From positions 1 through 58,751 of the forward strand of contig JAGOAA010000010.1 in NCBI GenBank assembly GCA_017984215.1: 58,751 nt of DNA, in the 5' to 3' direction. Made by a program: the position numbers and the translations under genes. Below the pieces are notes generated by a model. That model was not told the DNA's origin and did not search any database. It was given only the letters and a program-made list of their open reading frames with translations. Below, piece after piece: positions 43,399 through 53,021 of this stretch; the first letter of the stretch is position 1, and each line of letters starts with the position of its first letter. The stretch comes from Cytophagaceae bacterium. Its GTDB lineage: Bacteria > Bacteroidota > Bacteroidia > Cytophagales > Spirosomataceae.

Positions 43399-44913
43399 TT
43401 ACTGTGCCCCATCCGCATTTGCGCGTTTCACAGCATAGTCACCAATTAATCGACCATGCTTGCCTCCCATAGAACAGTCAATCCGAAAATGAATTAATCC
43501 ATAAACTCTAGAATCGGAAGCTTCTTGAGCATAATCATAAAATTTCGCCGAATTCGTAGGAAAAAAAGAGCTCAAAACCGTTGCTGCCGCAAATGAAAAG
43601 GTTGAGTGTCCCGACGTGTAACTTGGGAAATTAGGAAGACCCACCGAGGTTTTTAATCCATATTGTTGGGGACGTGGACTGTAGTAATAGTATTTTGTTT
43701 CCCAACAAGCAATCCCCGCATCCATTAATGCTGTTCCAACATAAGCTAACATTCTCGCCATACGAACTTCAGAATATTTAGCCTCAACTCCTGCAGCACA
43801 AGCGTAACGATGCCAATGACCTGGAGGCGTATACGACCCTGGACCATCTGCCCAATAATTAGCAATAGCAGCTTGGTTACGCGTTTGATTCTTATTGATT
43901 GTTTCCAATTCAGCCAAATCCTTCTTGAATTCAGCCGATCCTTCTAAATAAGGCATGGCTGGACGAATTGATTCCATCGTTGCACGATCAAAATTCCAAG
44001 TTTTCACAGCGCCGTAATTAGGTAACATCGGAGGACGCGCGGGAATTTCTTGGCTTGCCCATGGATTTACAAAGCCCAAAGACTTAGAATTTGCTATTAA
44101 ACCCGGAACAATCGCTTGGTTATTTGCTGCACTCATTCCATCCGTTTTCGCACGCGCCATGACTTGTGCAGCCACCGCTCCGCCAAGTGTAGCACCGGCA
44201 GCAACATCAGAACCTACATTCATTCCAGCCCAAATACGTACATTTTTTGCTTCAGCTAATTTTTCGGCCAAAAACGGGCCTTCCCCAGGGAACATAGCCA
44301 ATAAAATCACATAACTCGCCTGAGCCACAACGGCATCTTCAGCAGGGTAAGTTGGCAAAGATGTAACCGGTAATAAAGGTTTAATCGTCGCATCTACGAC
44401 ATATGGCGCTTTACGATTGTATTGATACTTAAATTTCCAAGCAGTCACCAATGCATCATATTGTGCCACACTCAAATAAGCTAAAGCCCTCGCCGTATAA
44501 GGTGGATTTGCGAATGGAAAACGCGGATCCGCTAATGGATCTGCGGCATTCGGCACGGGATAAACACCAGCCGCATTCGCAGCGGGAGCTTGATTGTATC
44601 TTGCCGCTAATTCACGTGCAATTTCGTTCCAACGCAATACAGCACCGGCACCCCAATACTGAACAGCCGTTTTTTGAGTAGCTGTCAACGAGGGTATAAC
44701 CACCGTTTTCAAGGAATCAATTTCCTTTAAGTAGGCTGCATCCGTTACCAATCGAGGAGCAGCTACACTAACATCTGATGCAATAAAGGTTTTCCATCCA
44801 CCCGCGCTCACATCCAAATTAGACGGAACGTAGGGTTGGTCAACCACCATATCCACATCTTTCGTGCAAGAGGCCAGCAAGACAAAAACTAATAATGTAT
44901 AGATATATTTCAT
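43399..44913 (-). CDS. Vanadium-dependent haloperoxidase / PAP2-type lipoprotein
   Basis: The 504-residue protein has a lipoprotein signal with Cys16 (LASC) and a C-terminal PAP2 domain. The three motifs match the vanadium haloperoxidase/acid phosphatase superfamily exactly: Lys407-x6-Arg414-Pro415, a Ser434-Gly435-His436 core (TSGH) and Ser468-Arg469-x5-His475-x3-Asp479. It would sit on the membrane facing the periplasm or outside. Whether it is a haloperoxidase or a phosphatase cannot be told from these motifs. The neighbours are an outer membrane barrel gene (4 bases upstream) and the TonB receptor. Confidence 0.85.
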   Translation of the reverse strand: MKYIYTLLVFVLLASCTKDVDMVVDQPYVPSNLDVSAGGWKTFIASDVSVAAPRLVTDAAYLKEIDSLKTVVIPSLTATQKTAVQYWGAGAVLRWNEIARELAARYNQAPAANAAGVYPVPNAADPLADPRFPFANPPYTARALAYLSVAQYDALVTAWKFKYQYNRKAPYVVDATIKPLLPVTSLPTYPAEDAVVAQASYVILLAMFPGEGPFLAEKLAEAKNVRIWAGMNVGSDVAAGATLGGAVAAQVMARAKTDGMSAANNQAIVPGLIANSKSLGFVNPWASQEIPARPPMLPNYGAVKTWNFDRATMESIRPAMPYLEGSAEFKKDLAELETINKNQTRNQAAIANYWADGPGSYTPPGHWHRYACAAGVEAKYSEVRMARMLAYVGTALMDAGIACWETKYYYYSPRPQQYGLKTSVGLPNFPSYTSGHSTFSFAAATVLSSFFPTNSAKFYDYAQEASDSRVYGLIHFRIDCSMGGKHGRLIGDYAVKRANADGAQ

Positions 44914-44917
44914 CGAA

Positions 44918-45799
44918 TTATAATTTAAATTGGTACAACACCCCCACCGATAGGCTCAAACTTTGTCCTACATTTTGACCATCCACTACATAAGCAACCC
45001 TCGCGTTAACACCCAAGGTTTTCGGTTGGAATTTCCCATAAACGCCTACCGAAGTCATCGTCATGTCATTTGTTATAAATGGCATGTCATTCCGACGAAT
45101 ATGATCACCTCCCACGCATGAAAAGTGTTCCGCAAAAAGCTCCAATTGATTATCTTTTTTCAAGTAACCCAAACGAATAGCAGCGTCAAAAGCATCTGGA
45201 ACCGCAACATCAGAGGTATTATAAAAACGACTTCCGGCTAAATACCCATCGCGATCCGCACGCACATTGCTTCGCATTTGATACGCAATCGAGGAATTCA
45301 AATAAAGGTGTTTGGGCAAATCATACGAAATCATACCACGTGTGATTAATGCCTTTGAACCAATTCCAATGGACATCGGCAAAAAATCAGGCACATAATT
45401 CGACACGGGAACACTGAGCCCCACCACCCCATGCAAGGTTAATCCATGCGCAGAATAGCCTTTCGCCTTTAGCCACAAAGAAGCATCCTGAAGACCCTCT
45501 TGTCCCATCAAATTACCCTTTGACGCATTGGTGCGCACATAAGGAACGACGGCGATCACGTTGAGCTTCTTGGTGATACCATAGGCCAACATAGCCGATA
45601 CGGATTCCGTAGTCAAACGGCCGATATTCTTGTTATCACGAAATAATTGATTTTCCCAGAAATTAGTCCAAGAGGAATTACCGTAAATAACAGCCCCGCA
45701 GGCTATTTTTTTGTTCATATAAATGGCATCGTGCGGCATTTGGGCCTTTAACTCGACGAAACCTAACAAACACAGAAGTAGTATTAAAGCCTTTTTCAT
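44918..45799 (-). CDS. Outer membrane beta-barrel protein (MetA/transporter-like)
   Basis: The 293-residue protein has a signal peptide ending near LKAQ (20) and alternating amphipathic strands for an outer membrane barrel ending in YQFKL. The segment WTNFWENQLFRDNKNIGRL resembles a motif common in Bacteroidota transporter-type barrels (phenol-degradation MetA-like). Both neighbouring genes are within 11 bases, so it is one transcript with the upstream barrel and the haloperoxidase-type lipoprotein. The transported or bound compound is unknown. Confidence 0.75.
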   Translation of the reverse strand: MKKALILLLCLLGFVELKAQMPHDAIYMNKKIACGAVIYGNSSWTNFWENQLFRDNKNIGRLTTESVSAMLAYGITKKLNVIAVVPYVRTNASKGNLMGQEGLQDASLWLKAKGYSAHGLTLHGVVGLSVPVSNYVPDFLPMSIGIGSKALITRGMISYDLPKHLYLNSSIAYQMRSNVRADRDGYLAGSRFYNTSDVAVPDAFDAAIRLGYLKKDNQLELFAEHFSCVGGDHIRRNDMPFITNDMTMTSVGVYGKFQPKTLGVNARVAYVVDGQNVGQSLSLSVGVLYQFKL

Positions 45800-45809
45800 G
45801 TGTATCTAA

Positions 45810-46913
45810 TTAAAACCGATGTGTAACCGTTGCCGAAATAATGTAATCTGCAAAGGCAGCATCGCCATGCTTTCCAGGTGTCAATCGATCATTTGCACTT
45901 TTGATTCGATTGCGTTGTGTCGCGACAGGAACTGAAACAAAAAACGTATTCTTAGCCGTAGAATAACTAATACCAGGTTCTACCGAAAAAATAAATCCTG
46001 GACGACGAAAGCCATCACTTCCTCCCACTAAATCATAAGCAGGAACTCCTTCAATTCGCGCTCCTAATGTTGCCCCAATCCCAGCTTTGGCAGAAACAAC
46101 ATAATTTAATCCTACACGACCCGCATACTGATCAGCCACCGACATGTAATGAACCATTTCATCAGTTACCGTTTTATCAGGCGCTACGTTAGAAGCACTG
46201 TTCACATTCTTTGGATTTGACATATAAAAGCCATTGTAGTATAAAGACGTACGGCTAAATAATTGCTGGTATCCTTGAATCTCAAGGTTAATTCCTACTC
46301 CCCCATCCCCTAATTGAATCGATTGATCAACCGCTTTAGTAATTGTATAATCTGTACCATCCGACTTGCGGCGGTGAAATTCGTCCTGAACATTCCAATT
46401 TCCTGTAGGCAATTTAACACCTAAGCCAAGCGAAAAATTACCTTTCATATGCTTCAAGGGATCTAATACCCAATAACTAGCTGTCAAACGAGCATCTCCA
46501 ATCCCGTTCGAGTTGGTATAAAAACGCTTCTGCAAAGGATTTGCAGACAATGCATTACCATAATGCTCATACAAAGACGAACGAGAATTGAATGTCAAAG
46601 GCAAATTGAATGCAACAGAAAACCGATCTGTTACCGAATAGGTAACGCCAAGATCAAAAGCCTGTTGGTCGTTAATCACATTCGTCCCCGCAGCCTCACG
46701 CTGTGGTTGATATACTGCCCCAACATAATGCTTATAAGAATGTAGGCTACGGAAACCCATCGATACTTGCCATTGACCTGGGTGCATCATGGAACTTGAA
46801 TTTGCTCCAGTCCCTACCGAACAACTCATGTGACGAACCGCAACACAACCTTGACCTAAAACTAAAGAAGAGATAACTCCTACAAACAGGAGCGTTAATA
46901 TATACTTTTTCAT
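45810..46913 (-). CDS. Outer membrane beta-barrel protein with Cys-rich mature N-terminus
   Basis: The 367-residue protein starts at ATG 46913 (a 14-residue longer frame is less likely, since it would precede the signal peptide MKKYILTLLFVGVISSLVLG). The mature N-terminus begins QGCVAVRHMSCSVG with two cysteines seven residues apart. The rest is barrel-like with strands such as WQVSMGFRSLHSYKHYVG and FSLGLGVKLPTGNW and an end in VTHRF. It is likely an outer membrane transporter-like barrel; the cysteines could bind a metal or form a disulfide. It is the second gene of the envelope locus. Confidence 0.78.
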   Translation of the reverse strand: MKKYILTLLFVGVISSLVLGQGCVAVRHMSCSVGTGANSSSMMHPGQWQVSMGFRSLHSYKHYVGAVYQPQREAAGTNVINDQQAFDLGVTYSVTDRFSVAFNLPLTFNSRSSLYEHYGNALSANPLQKRFYTNSNGIGDARLTASYWVLDPLKHMKGNFSLGLGVKLPTGNWNVQDEFHRRKSDGTDYTITKAVDQSIQLGDGGVGINLEIQGYQQLFSRTSLYYNGFYMSNPKNVNSASNVAPDKTVTDEMVHYMSVADQYAGRVGLNYVVSAKAGIGATLGARIEGVPAYDLVGGSDGFRRPGFIFSVEPGISYSTAKNTFFVSVPVATQRNRIKSANDRLTPGKHGDAAFADYIISATVTHRF

Positions 46914-46990
46914 TTTGCTTAAATTTTTAAATACGTGTAAGTTTCCCATGGACATATAAGTCTAGGGTAATTATTGGGTATCGAGAAAAT

Positions 46991-47500
46991 TTAAGCTTGC
47001 CTCGGAGGCGAGAAGAAATCAGCGGAAATCGCTGTTGTAGATAAAACAGGGTGAGATGACTCTGCAGAACGAGAAGGCCATTCCATCACATAAAGAACCC
47101 ATGCAGATGCATGCGAACAATATTCTTTAACAAGGGTATTGATTAATTTAGATTTCGCGGGTGCCTTATCTGGCTGGTCCGACATATGTTCATTCACCTG
47201 AGCCGCCAAATCGAAGAATCGATCACGTGCGCTCTGATCGGCAACCAAGGTAGTGACCAATTTACCGTCAATGACCTGCTGGTCTTTCATTTGGTAAAAA
47301 TTATCTCCTTGACGAATCTCACCCGAAACCGCTTGTGGGGCATCCCAATCAGTCTGATAAGGCAATGAAATAGGCATTTCAACAACAATGGTTTCTCCTG
47401 CCTCAAATGTATCCGTATCCTGCGCAATAAAACGCAATGCAAAGCCACCCGCTTGATACAGGAGGACAAACAATAGCATAATGGATAGGATTCTTTTCAT
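46991..47500 (-). CDS. Small secreted protein of unknown family at the head of the TonB locus
   Basis: The 169-residue protein has a hydrophobic N-terminus (about 1-18, probably a signal peptide or anchor), an Asp/Glu-rich body, a central EYCSHASAWVLYV segment and a short Pro-rich C-terminal tail ending FFSPPRQA. I do not recognise a named family; small secreted proteins with a terminal aromatic-x-PP tail occur beside TonB receptors in Bacteroidota (my recollection, unverified). It starts 20 bases after dnaG and lies 77 bases before the Cys-rich barrel gene. Confidence 0.6.
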   Translation of the reverse strand: MKRILSIMLLFVLLYQAGGFALRFIAQDTDTFEAGETIVVEMPISLPYQTDWDAPQAVSGEIRQGDNFYQMKDQQVIDGKLVTTLVADQSARDRFFDLAAQVNEHMSDQPDKAPAKSKLINTLVKEYCSHASAWVLYVMEWPSRSAESSHPVLSTTAISADFFSPPRQA

Positions 47501-47520
47501 TTTAACAGGACGAAAATAAG

Positions 47521-49470
47521 CTATTTTTCAATAACTGTACCCAATTCCTGTGAAATATTTTTCTGAATTTCCTTCAAATGAATGAATTCAAGCAATAAAT
47601 CGTTCATTTCATTGGGATCACCTACATATTGGTCCATGCGCTCCATCACATCTTTGATGTGCTGATCGTTGTAAACCTTACGTAAGCGTAAGATATTCTT
47701 GTAGGCAAAGTCTTCCAACAACTCTTCATCCTTCTTCACCTTAATCTCATGTCGGTCCCGCCAAACAGTCGATAATACATGTTTATCCGAAGAAGCATCG
47801 ATTGCAAATCGCTGCACCTCTTCTTCCGGGTGATGCAAGTAAAAGGACGGCTCGGGGATAACTCCGCGGGCGAATTCCGACCGACACGTATCCATGATGC
47901 CTTTGAATAAAGGTGTTTGGAAATGTACCTCTTCCAACTCATGCAACAGGTATTGCAATAAACTTACGCCTGGGGCTTTCTCTGGACTGATTTCGAGATG
48001 GCCATAATTGACCAACAACCGCATGCATTCCAGCTCTTGGTAATAGGCCAAATTTTGAATCTCTACGGGCGCATCCACTTCAGGTCCCGGCTCAAATAAA
48101 GCTTGTAACTCAGCTTCATTTTGGGGAGACAAAGTGGGCATTGATTTTTGCTGCACCTTCTTCAAGTGCAACTTATTCATCTCAGCCAAGAGCACATCTT
48201 CCTCCAAACGCATCAATTGCGATGTCTTTTGGATAAATAAACTCCGTTGGATGGCATCCGGTATCTTCGAGATACTTTGCACCATTTCCTTAATCAACTC
48301 GGATTTTTTGAAGGGATCATCGCCCGCCTCCTTCATGAAAAGATTTGCTTGGAACGAGATAACATCCCGAGCTTCTTTCTGAATGTATTCGATAAATGCT
48401 TCACTCCCAATCGAGCGAACAAATGAATCTGGATCTTGCCCTTCGGGGAACACTACTAAATTGACCTGCAAGCCTTCTTCCAAAATCAAATCCATCCCAC
48501 GCAATGCCGCTTTGATACCGGCAGAATCTCCATCGTAGAGAACCGTCACGTGATTGGTAAATCGGCCGATCAACTTAATCTGCTCGATCGTCAAGGAAGT
48601 ACCGGAAGAGGCCACGACATTTTTGATACCCGCCTGATGCAAAGAAATCACATCAGTATACCCTTCTACGAGGTAACAAACATCTTTTTGTCGGATTTCA
48701 TTCTTCGCCTGCGCGATGCCATACAGCGTCGCCGACTTATGGTAAACAACCGTTTCGGGAGAGTTTAGGTATTTGGCTTGATTCTTCGCATCTGATTTCA
48801 GAATACGGGCACCAAAGGCAATGACTTTACCCGCAACGCTGTGGATAGGAAAAATCACCCGATTCCGGAAACGGTCATAGACCTTTCCATCATCGTTTTT
48901 ATTGGTCACCAGGCCCGCCTTTTCAATGATATCCTGACTGAAACCATGCTTCAGCGCCGTTTTCAAAAATATATCCCATCCTTCGGGACTATACCCTAAA
49001 TCAAAAGCCTGAATAGTTGAATCTGAAAATCCTCGCTCCTTAAAATAGGGCAAGGCAATCGATTTGCCTTCGTCGGATTCAATTAATTGTTTCTTGAAAA
49101 ATTCTTTGGCATACTCCAAGATGATCAACAAACTCTCCCGCTCATTTTGGCGAAGGAGTTGGTCATCTGTCATCTCCTCTTCTTGGATATCGATGCCGTA
49201 TTTTTTGGCTAAATGACGAAGCGCCTCACCGTAGCCGAGCCCCTCAATGTCCATGATAAAACGAACTGAATCGCCCGCCTTACCGCAACCAAAACATTTA
49301 TAGATTCCCTTGCTGGGTGAAATAGAAAACGAAGGCGTCTTCTCCCCGTGAAATGGGCAACAGGCCCAATAATTAGCCCCTTTTTTCTTGACTGTCACAT
49401 AATCCCCGATCACGTCTGCCACGGCAGCCGTTTGCTTTATTCGCTCGACGGTTTCGGGATCAATGCGCAT
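47521..49470 (-). CDS. dnaG: DNA primase
   Basis: DnaG makes RNA primers for replication. The 649-residue protein has the CHC2 zinc finger (Cys38, His41, Cys59, Cys62), the catalytic core with the TOPRIM motif in YLVEGYTDVISLHQAG and YDGDSAG, and a C-terminal DnaB-binding helical region. It starts one base after the stop of the nucleoside transporter gene, so it is translationally close to it. The small secreted protein gene follows after 20 bases. The genes rpsU and rpoD, its common neighbours in Proteobacteria, are absent here. Confidence 0.96.
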   Translation of the reverse strand: MRIDPETVERIKQTAAVADVIGDYVTVKKKGANYWACCPFHGEKTPSFSISPSKGIYKCFGCGKAGDSVRFIMDIEGLGYGEALRHLAKKYGIDIQEEEMTDDQLLRQNERESLLIILEYAKEFFKKQLIESDEGKSIALPYFKERGFSDSTIQAFDLGYSPEGWDIFLKTALKHGFSQDIIEKAGLVTNKNDDGKVYDRFRNRVIFPIHSVAGKVIAFGARILKSDAKNQAKYLNSPETVVYHKSATLYGIAQAKNEIRQKDVCYLVEGYTDVISLHQAGIKNVVASSGTSLTIEQIKLIGRFTNHVTVLYDGDSAGIKAALRGMDLILEEGLQVNLVVFPEGQDPDSFVRSIGSEAFIEYIQKEARDVISFQANLFMKEAGDDPFKKSELIKEMVQSISKIPDAIQRSLFIQKTSQLMRLEEDVLLAEMNKLHLKKVQQKSMPTLSPQNEAELQALFEPGPEVDAPVEIQNLAYYQELECMRLLVNYGHLEISPEKAPGVSLLQYLLHELEEVHFQTPLFKGIMDTCRSEFARGVIPEPSFYLHHPEEEVQRFAIDASSDKHVLSTVWRDRHEIKVKKDEELLEDFAYKNILRLRKVYNDQHIKDVMERMDQYVGDPNEMNDLLLEFIHLKEIQKNISQELGTVIEK

Positions 49471-49471
49471 A

Positions 49472-50710
49472 TTACAATAATAAACCGGCTAATGTTGCAG
49501 ATAAATAAGAAGCTAAGGTTCCAGCGATTAATGCTTTGAAACCTAATTTTGCTAAATCAGAACGTCGAGATGGCGCTAATTCACCAATACCCCCGATTTG
49601 GATCGCAACAGAAGAGAAATTCGCAAAACCACACAAAGCAAAACTAGTAATGGCGATGGTTTTCGGATCCAAGGTTGCTTTCAATTTGACCATGTCCAAA
49701 TAAGCAACAAACTCATTCACAACCATTTTCTTCCCCATCAAGGCGCCTGCAACCTCCACATCCTGGGCAGGAACTCCCATGGCGAATGCAAATACAGAGA
49801 ATACTTTTCCTAATATCAAGTTCATCGAAAGCTCTGGCATATTAATCCAAGAACCTATATGGCCTAAGCCTAAATCTACCAAAGCGATTAAAGCAATAAA
49901 ACCAATCAACATCGCGATCACATTCATACCCACTTTCAGTCCTTCACTCGCACCGGCGGCAATCGCATCAACTAAGTTCGCATGTGTTTTTGTAATGTCC
50001 ATTTTAACCATTCCCTGGGTCTCCGACTTCTCCGTTTCTGGGAACATGATTTTCGAAATCACCAAAGCACCAGGAGCAGCCATTAAACTAGCAGCTAATA
50101 AATAAGCAGCAGGAACACCAAGTGAAATATAGACCGCCATTACGCCACCCGCAATACATGCGAACGATCCTGTCATGGATGCCATCAATTCCGAATTGGT
50201 CATGTTTTTCAAATAGGGCTTAATCATGATTTGAGCCTCCACTTGGCCTACAAAGGTCGAAGCAACATTGGACAATGCCTCCGCTCCACTCACACCCATT
50301 AACCAGTGAACACCTTTACCCATCGTAGAAACGACCCGTTGGAGCACACCCAAATGATAAAACATATTCACCAATACCGCCACAAAAATGATGGTAGGTA
50401 CTACTTTGAAAAAGAAGATATAATCATTCCCTGCACCGAATGCTTGGGACATCAACTTACGATCCACTAAAGAACCAAAGACAAATTGAGCGCCTTTATC
50501 TGCTTGGCCCAACAAGGTATTAATCGAATCTCCCAACCATTGGAAAGTGGCCTGACCTACTTCAGTCTTTAAAATAAAGACGGCTAATCCGACCTGCAAT
50601 AATAAGCCTACACCTACGGTGCGGTAATTAATAGCCTTGCGGTTGTTTGACATTAAAAAAGAAACGCCTAATATCAAGACAATCCCCAGTAAGCCTGTAA
50701 ATCTTTCCAT
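49472..50710 (-). CDS. Concentrative nucleoside transporter (NupC family)
   Basis: The 412-residue CNT-family protein carries about 10 hydrophobic helices. Motifs are LGVLQRVVSTMGKGVHWLMGVSGAEALSNVASTFVGQVEA (abridged here to SGAEALSNVASTFVGQ), the ELMASMTGSFACIAGG helix and GFANFSSVAIQIGGIG near the end, all typical of Na+/H+-coupled nucleoside uptake. It is in a run with ppk1 (20 bases upstream) and dnaG (1 base downstream), which places nucleoside uptake with nucleotide and DNA metabolism. Confidence 0.93.
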   Translation of the reverse strand: MERFTGLLGIVLILGVSFLMSNNRKAINYRTVGVGLLLQVGLAVFILKTEVGQATFQWLGDSINTLLGQADKGAQFVFGSLVDRKLMSQAFGAGNDYIFFFKVVPTIIFVAVLVNMFYHLGVLQRVVSTMGKGVHWLMGVSGAEALSNVASTFVGQVEAQIMIKPYLKNMTNSELMASMTGSFACIAGGVMAVYISLGVPAAYLLAASLMAAPGALVISKIMFPETEKSETQGMVKMDITKTHANLVDAIAAGASEGLKVGMNVIAMLIGFIALIALVDLGLGHIGSWINMPELSMNLILGKVFSVFAFAMGVPAQDVEVAGALMGKKMVVNEFVAYLDMVKLKATLDPKTIAITSFALCGFANFSSVAIQIGGIGELAPSRRSDLAKLGFKALIAGTLASYLSATLAGLLL

Positions 50711-50730
50711 TCGTTTGTTGTTGGTGTAAT

Positions 50731-53019
50731 TTAGTTTTCCGTTTGCGCCAAATTGACGGTATATTTTTCAAAGGTAAGCTGTTCTATTAAATCTTCCTCG
50801 GCAATTTGATAAAAAGCTTCATGAATATTAAATGGCTCACTACTTTCAACTTTCCAGTAATTCCCATCCTCTTGCATCTCGTAAGAATTAACGGTATCAC
50901 GTAAATTCCAATCTAATATGGTGATGGCCATGTTCTTAGCCCTTGGATTGACCATTTCAAATAAGGACTCAATTCGTCGGTCAAAACTACGAACCATCAC
51001 ATCCGCAGAACCTCCATAAACTTTTGCTTCGCCTCCACGATGGAAATAATACAAGCGTGTGTGCTCGAGGTAATTTCCAACAATCGATTTAATGAAGATA
51101 TTTTCAGATAAACCCGAACGCTGTGGTCGAATACAACAGATACCGCGAATAATTAATAAGACAGGAACACCCGCTTTGGAAGCTTTATACAGAGCCTCCA
51201 TCGTATCTAAATCTTGTAAGGAATTAATTTTCCAACAAATCCCCGCCGGAATTCCTTGTTTATGATTCTCGACTTCTTCTTCAATCATTTCAATCAATCG
51301 ATTACGCATATCACGTGGAGCAGTAATCAAATGTTCATAATGCGTCGGCATGGAGTGCCCCGTGATTACATTGAAAAACTCAGAGATATCTTGCGTGATC
51401 CGCGAATCCGTCGTCAATAAGCCTAAATCCGTGTACAGTTTCGCCGTATCCTCGTTGTAATTACCCGACGATAAGTGGGCATAACTCATGACATGAGAAC
51501 CCTCGTTTCGAATAACCTGAAGTAATTTGGTATGCGTTTTTAAACCCGGAATACCATAAATAACAAAACAACCTGCCTTCTGTAAGCGTGTCGCCTCGCG
51601 AATATTATTCTCTTCATCAAAACGAGCTTTTACTTCGAATAATACAGAAACGTGTTTGCCATTTTCAGCGGCGCGCAATAAAGCACTTGCAATGCGTGAA
51701 TTTTTCGAGATCCGGTAAAGCGTAATTTTAATAGCCAATACCTGAGAATCTTCGGAAGCTTGTTCCAACAATTGGATAACCGGCTCAAAATTATTGTAAG
51801 GATGATGCAAGAGGATATCCCCACGTTTCATCGTTTCAAAAATATCACTAATTTTCACCGACTTCAAACCCAATGGGGGTACGACCGCATGATTAGCCGC
51901 TAATTTGGTTTTAAATTCAGGATGTTTTAAGATTTGCCAAAATGCCGTAAAATCCAAAATGGATTTCTTGATGAAGATATCCGACTTCTCAAGCGTCCAG
52001 CGTTTCAACATTTCGCCTAATAAGAAATCTGAATGGTTCTCTTCAACCTCTACCCGCGTAACGCGACCTAAACGACGGTCTTTGATTTTTTTCTTGATCT
52101 CATCCACGAAATCCGTCTCCGTATCTTCGTGTTCCACCACGTCAAAATCTCCGTTGCGGGTTATGCGGAATAAAGTCGTCGATTCAATCTCCACGTTCCG
52201 GTATAATACTTGAAGGTAATGTTGGATAATCTGTTCAATCGGCAAGAATAAAACCTTATCATCCCGTTCAATCACATATAAACGAGTCAAGTTCAAGGGA
52301 ATTTGAACAAATGAAATTTTACGGTCTTTTTCGTACTTCCCTTTAGCATTTTTCTTGTCGGCAAAACCTACCGTAACCACCCCAAAAATGAGCGTTTTCG
52401 CCAATAAACTTGGAAATGTATGCGTATGATCAAATACCATGGGAGTCAACATCGGGTAAATCGTCCGATGAAAATACGCCTCCGCATCCGCTAATTCATC
52501 TGGCGTCAAATCATCCAAATTAGCCAGCATTAAACCATTTTCTGGAAATAATGGAAGAATCTCTTCAATAAATAAACGGTGTTTCTCTTGGCTAAATTCT
52601 TGTGCTGAAGAAATCAGCGTTTGCTTAAATGGAACTTCGCGCAGTCCTGAATAATCGGTACGCTCTTTCCCAAAATCGATGTAATTGTATAAAGAACCAA
52701 TCCGAATCGTAAAAAACTCATCAAGGTTTGAAGCCGTGATGGCTAAGAATTTCAATCGGTCAAATAAGCTTTTCTCCGAATCACGCGCTTGGTCTAATAC
52801 ACGTTCATCAAACTTCAACCAAGATAAATCACGCGAAATAAAACGTGCTTTATTGATGGTGTCCTGCGCCTTTTGCATAGACTTCTCCATCTTACGTTTC
52901 GCCTCACGAGGTGCCATCAAATTAATCTTCCAGTTTTTGGGCTGTAGGAATGACAAAAGATTCCCCTGAGAGGAATCTTCTGTGTCATTAATAATTTGAT
53001 CTAATTTTGAGTCGCTCAT
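50731..53019 (-). CDS. ppk1: Polyphosphate kinase 1
   Basis: PPK1 makes polyphosphate from ATP. The 762-residue protein has all four domains: an N-terminal helical part (RFISRDLSWLKFDERVL), the head domain and two PLD-like catalytic domains. The autophosphorylated histidine is the one in GLKTHTKLLQVI, and a second His is in SYAHLSSGNYNEDTAKLYTDLG (quoted in part as HLSSGNYN). A linker of about 35 residues at the N-terminus is longer than in E. coli PPK. It follows the 72-residue gene by 2 bases. Confidence 0.95.
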   Translation of the reverse strand: MSDSKLDQIINDTEDSSQGNLLSFLQPKNWKINLMAPREAKRKMEKSMQKAQDTINKARFISRDLSWLKFDERVLDQARDSEKSLFDRLKFLAITASNLDEFFTIRIGSLYNYIDFGKERTDYSGLREVPFKQTLISSAQEFSQEKHRLFIEEILPLFPENGLMLANLDDLTPDELADAEAYFHRTIYPMLTPMVFDHTHTFPSLLAKTLIFGVVTVGFADKKNAKGKYEKDRKISFVQIPLNLTRLYVIERDDKVLFLPIEQIIQHYLQVLYRNVEIESTTLFRITRNGDFDVVEHEDTETDFVDEIKKKIKDRRLGRVTRVEVEENHSDFLLGEMLKRWTLEKSDIFIKKSILDFTAFWQILKHPEFKTKLAANHAVVPPLGLKSVKISDIFETMKRGDILLHHPYNNFEPVIQLLEQASEDSQVLAIKITLYRISKNSRIASALLRAAENGKHVSVLFEVKARFDEENNIREATRLQKAGCFVIYGIPGLKTHTKLLQVIRNEGSHVMSYAHLSSGNYNEDTAKLYTDLGLLTTDSRITQDISEFFNVITGHSMPTHYEHLITAPRDMRNRLIEMIEEEVENHKQGIPAGICWKINSLQDLDTMEALYKASKAGVPVLLIIRGICCIRPQRSGLSENIFIKSIVGNYLEHTRLYYFHRGGEAKVYGGSADVMVRSFDRRIESLFEMVNPRAKNMAITILDWNLRDTVNSYEMQEDGNYWKVESSEPFNIHEAFYQIAEEDLIEQLTFEKYTVNLAQTEN

Positions 53020-53021
53020 GT

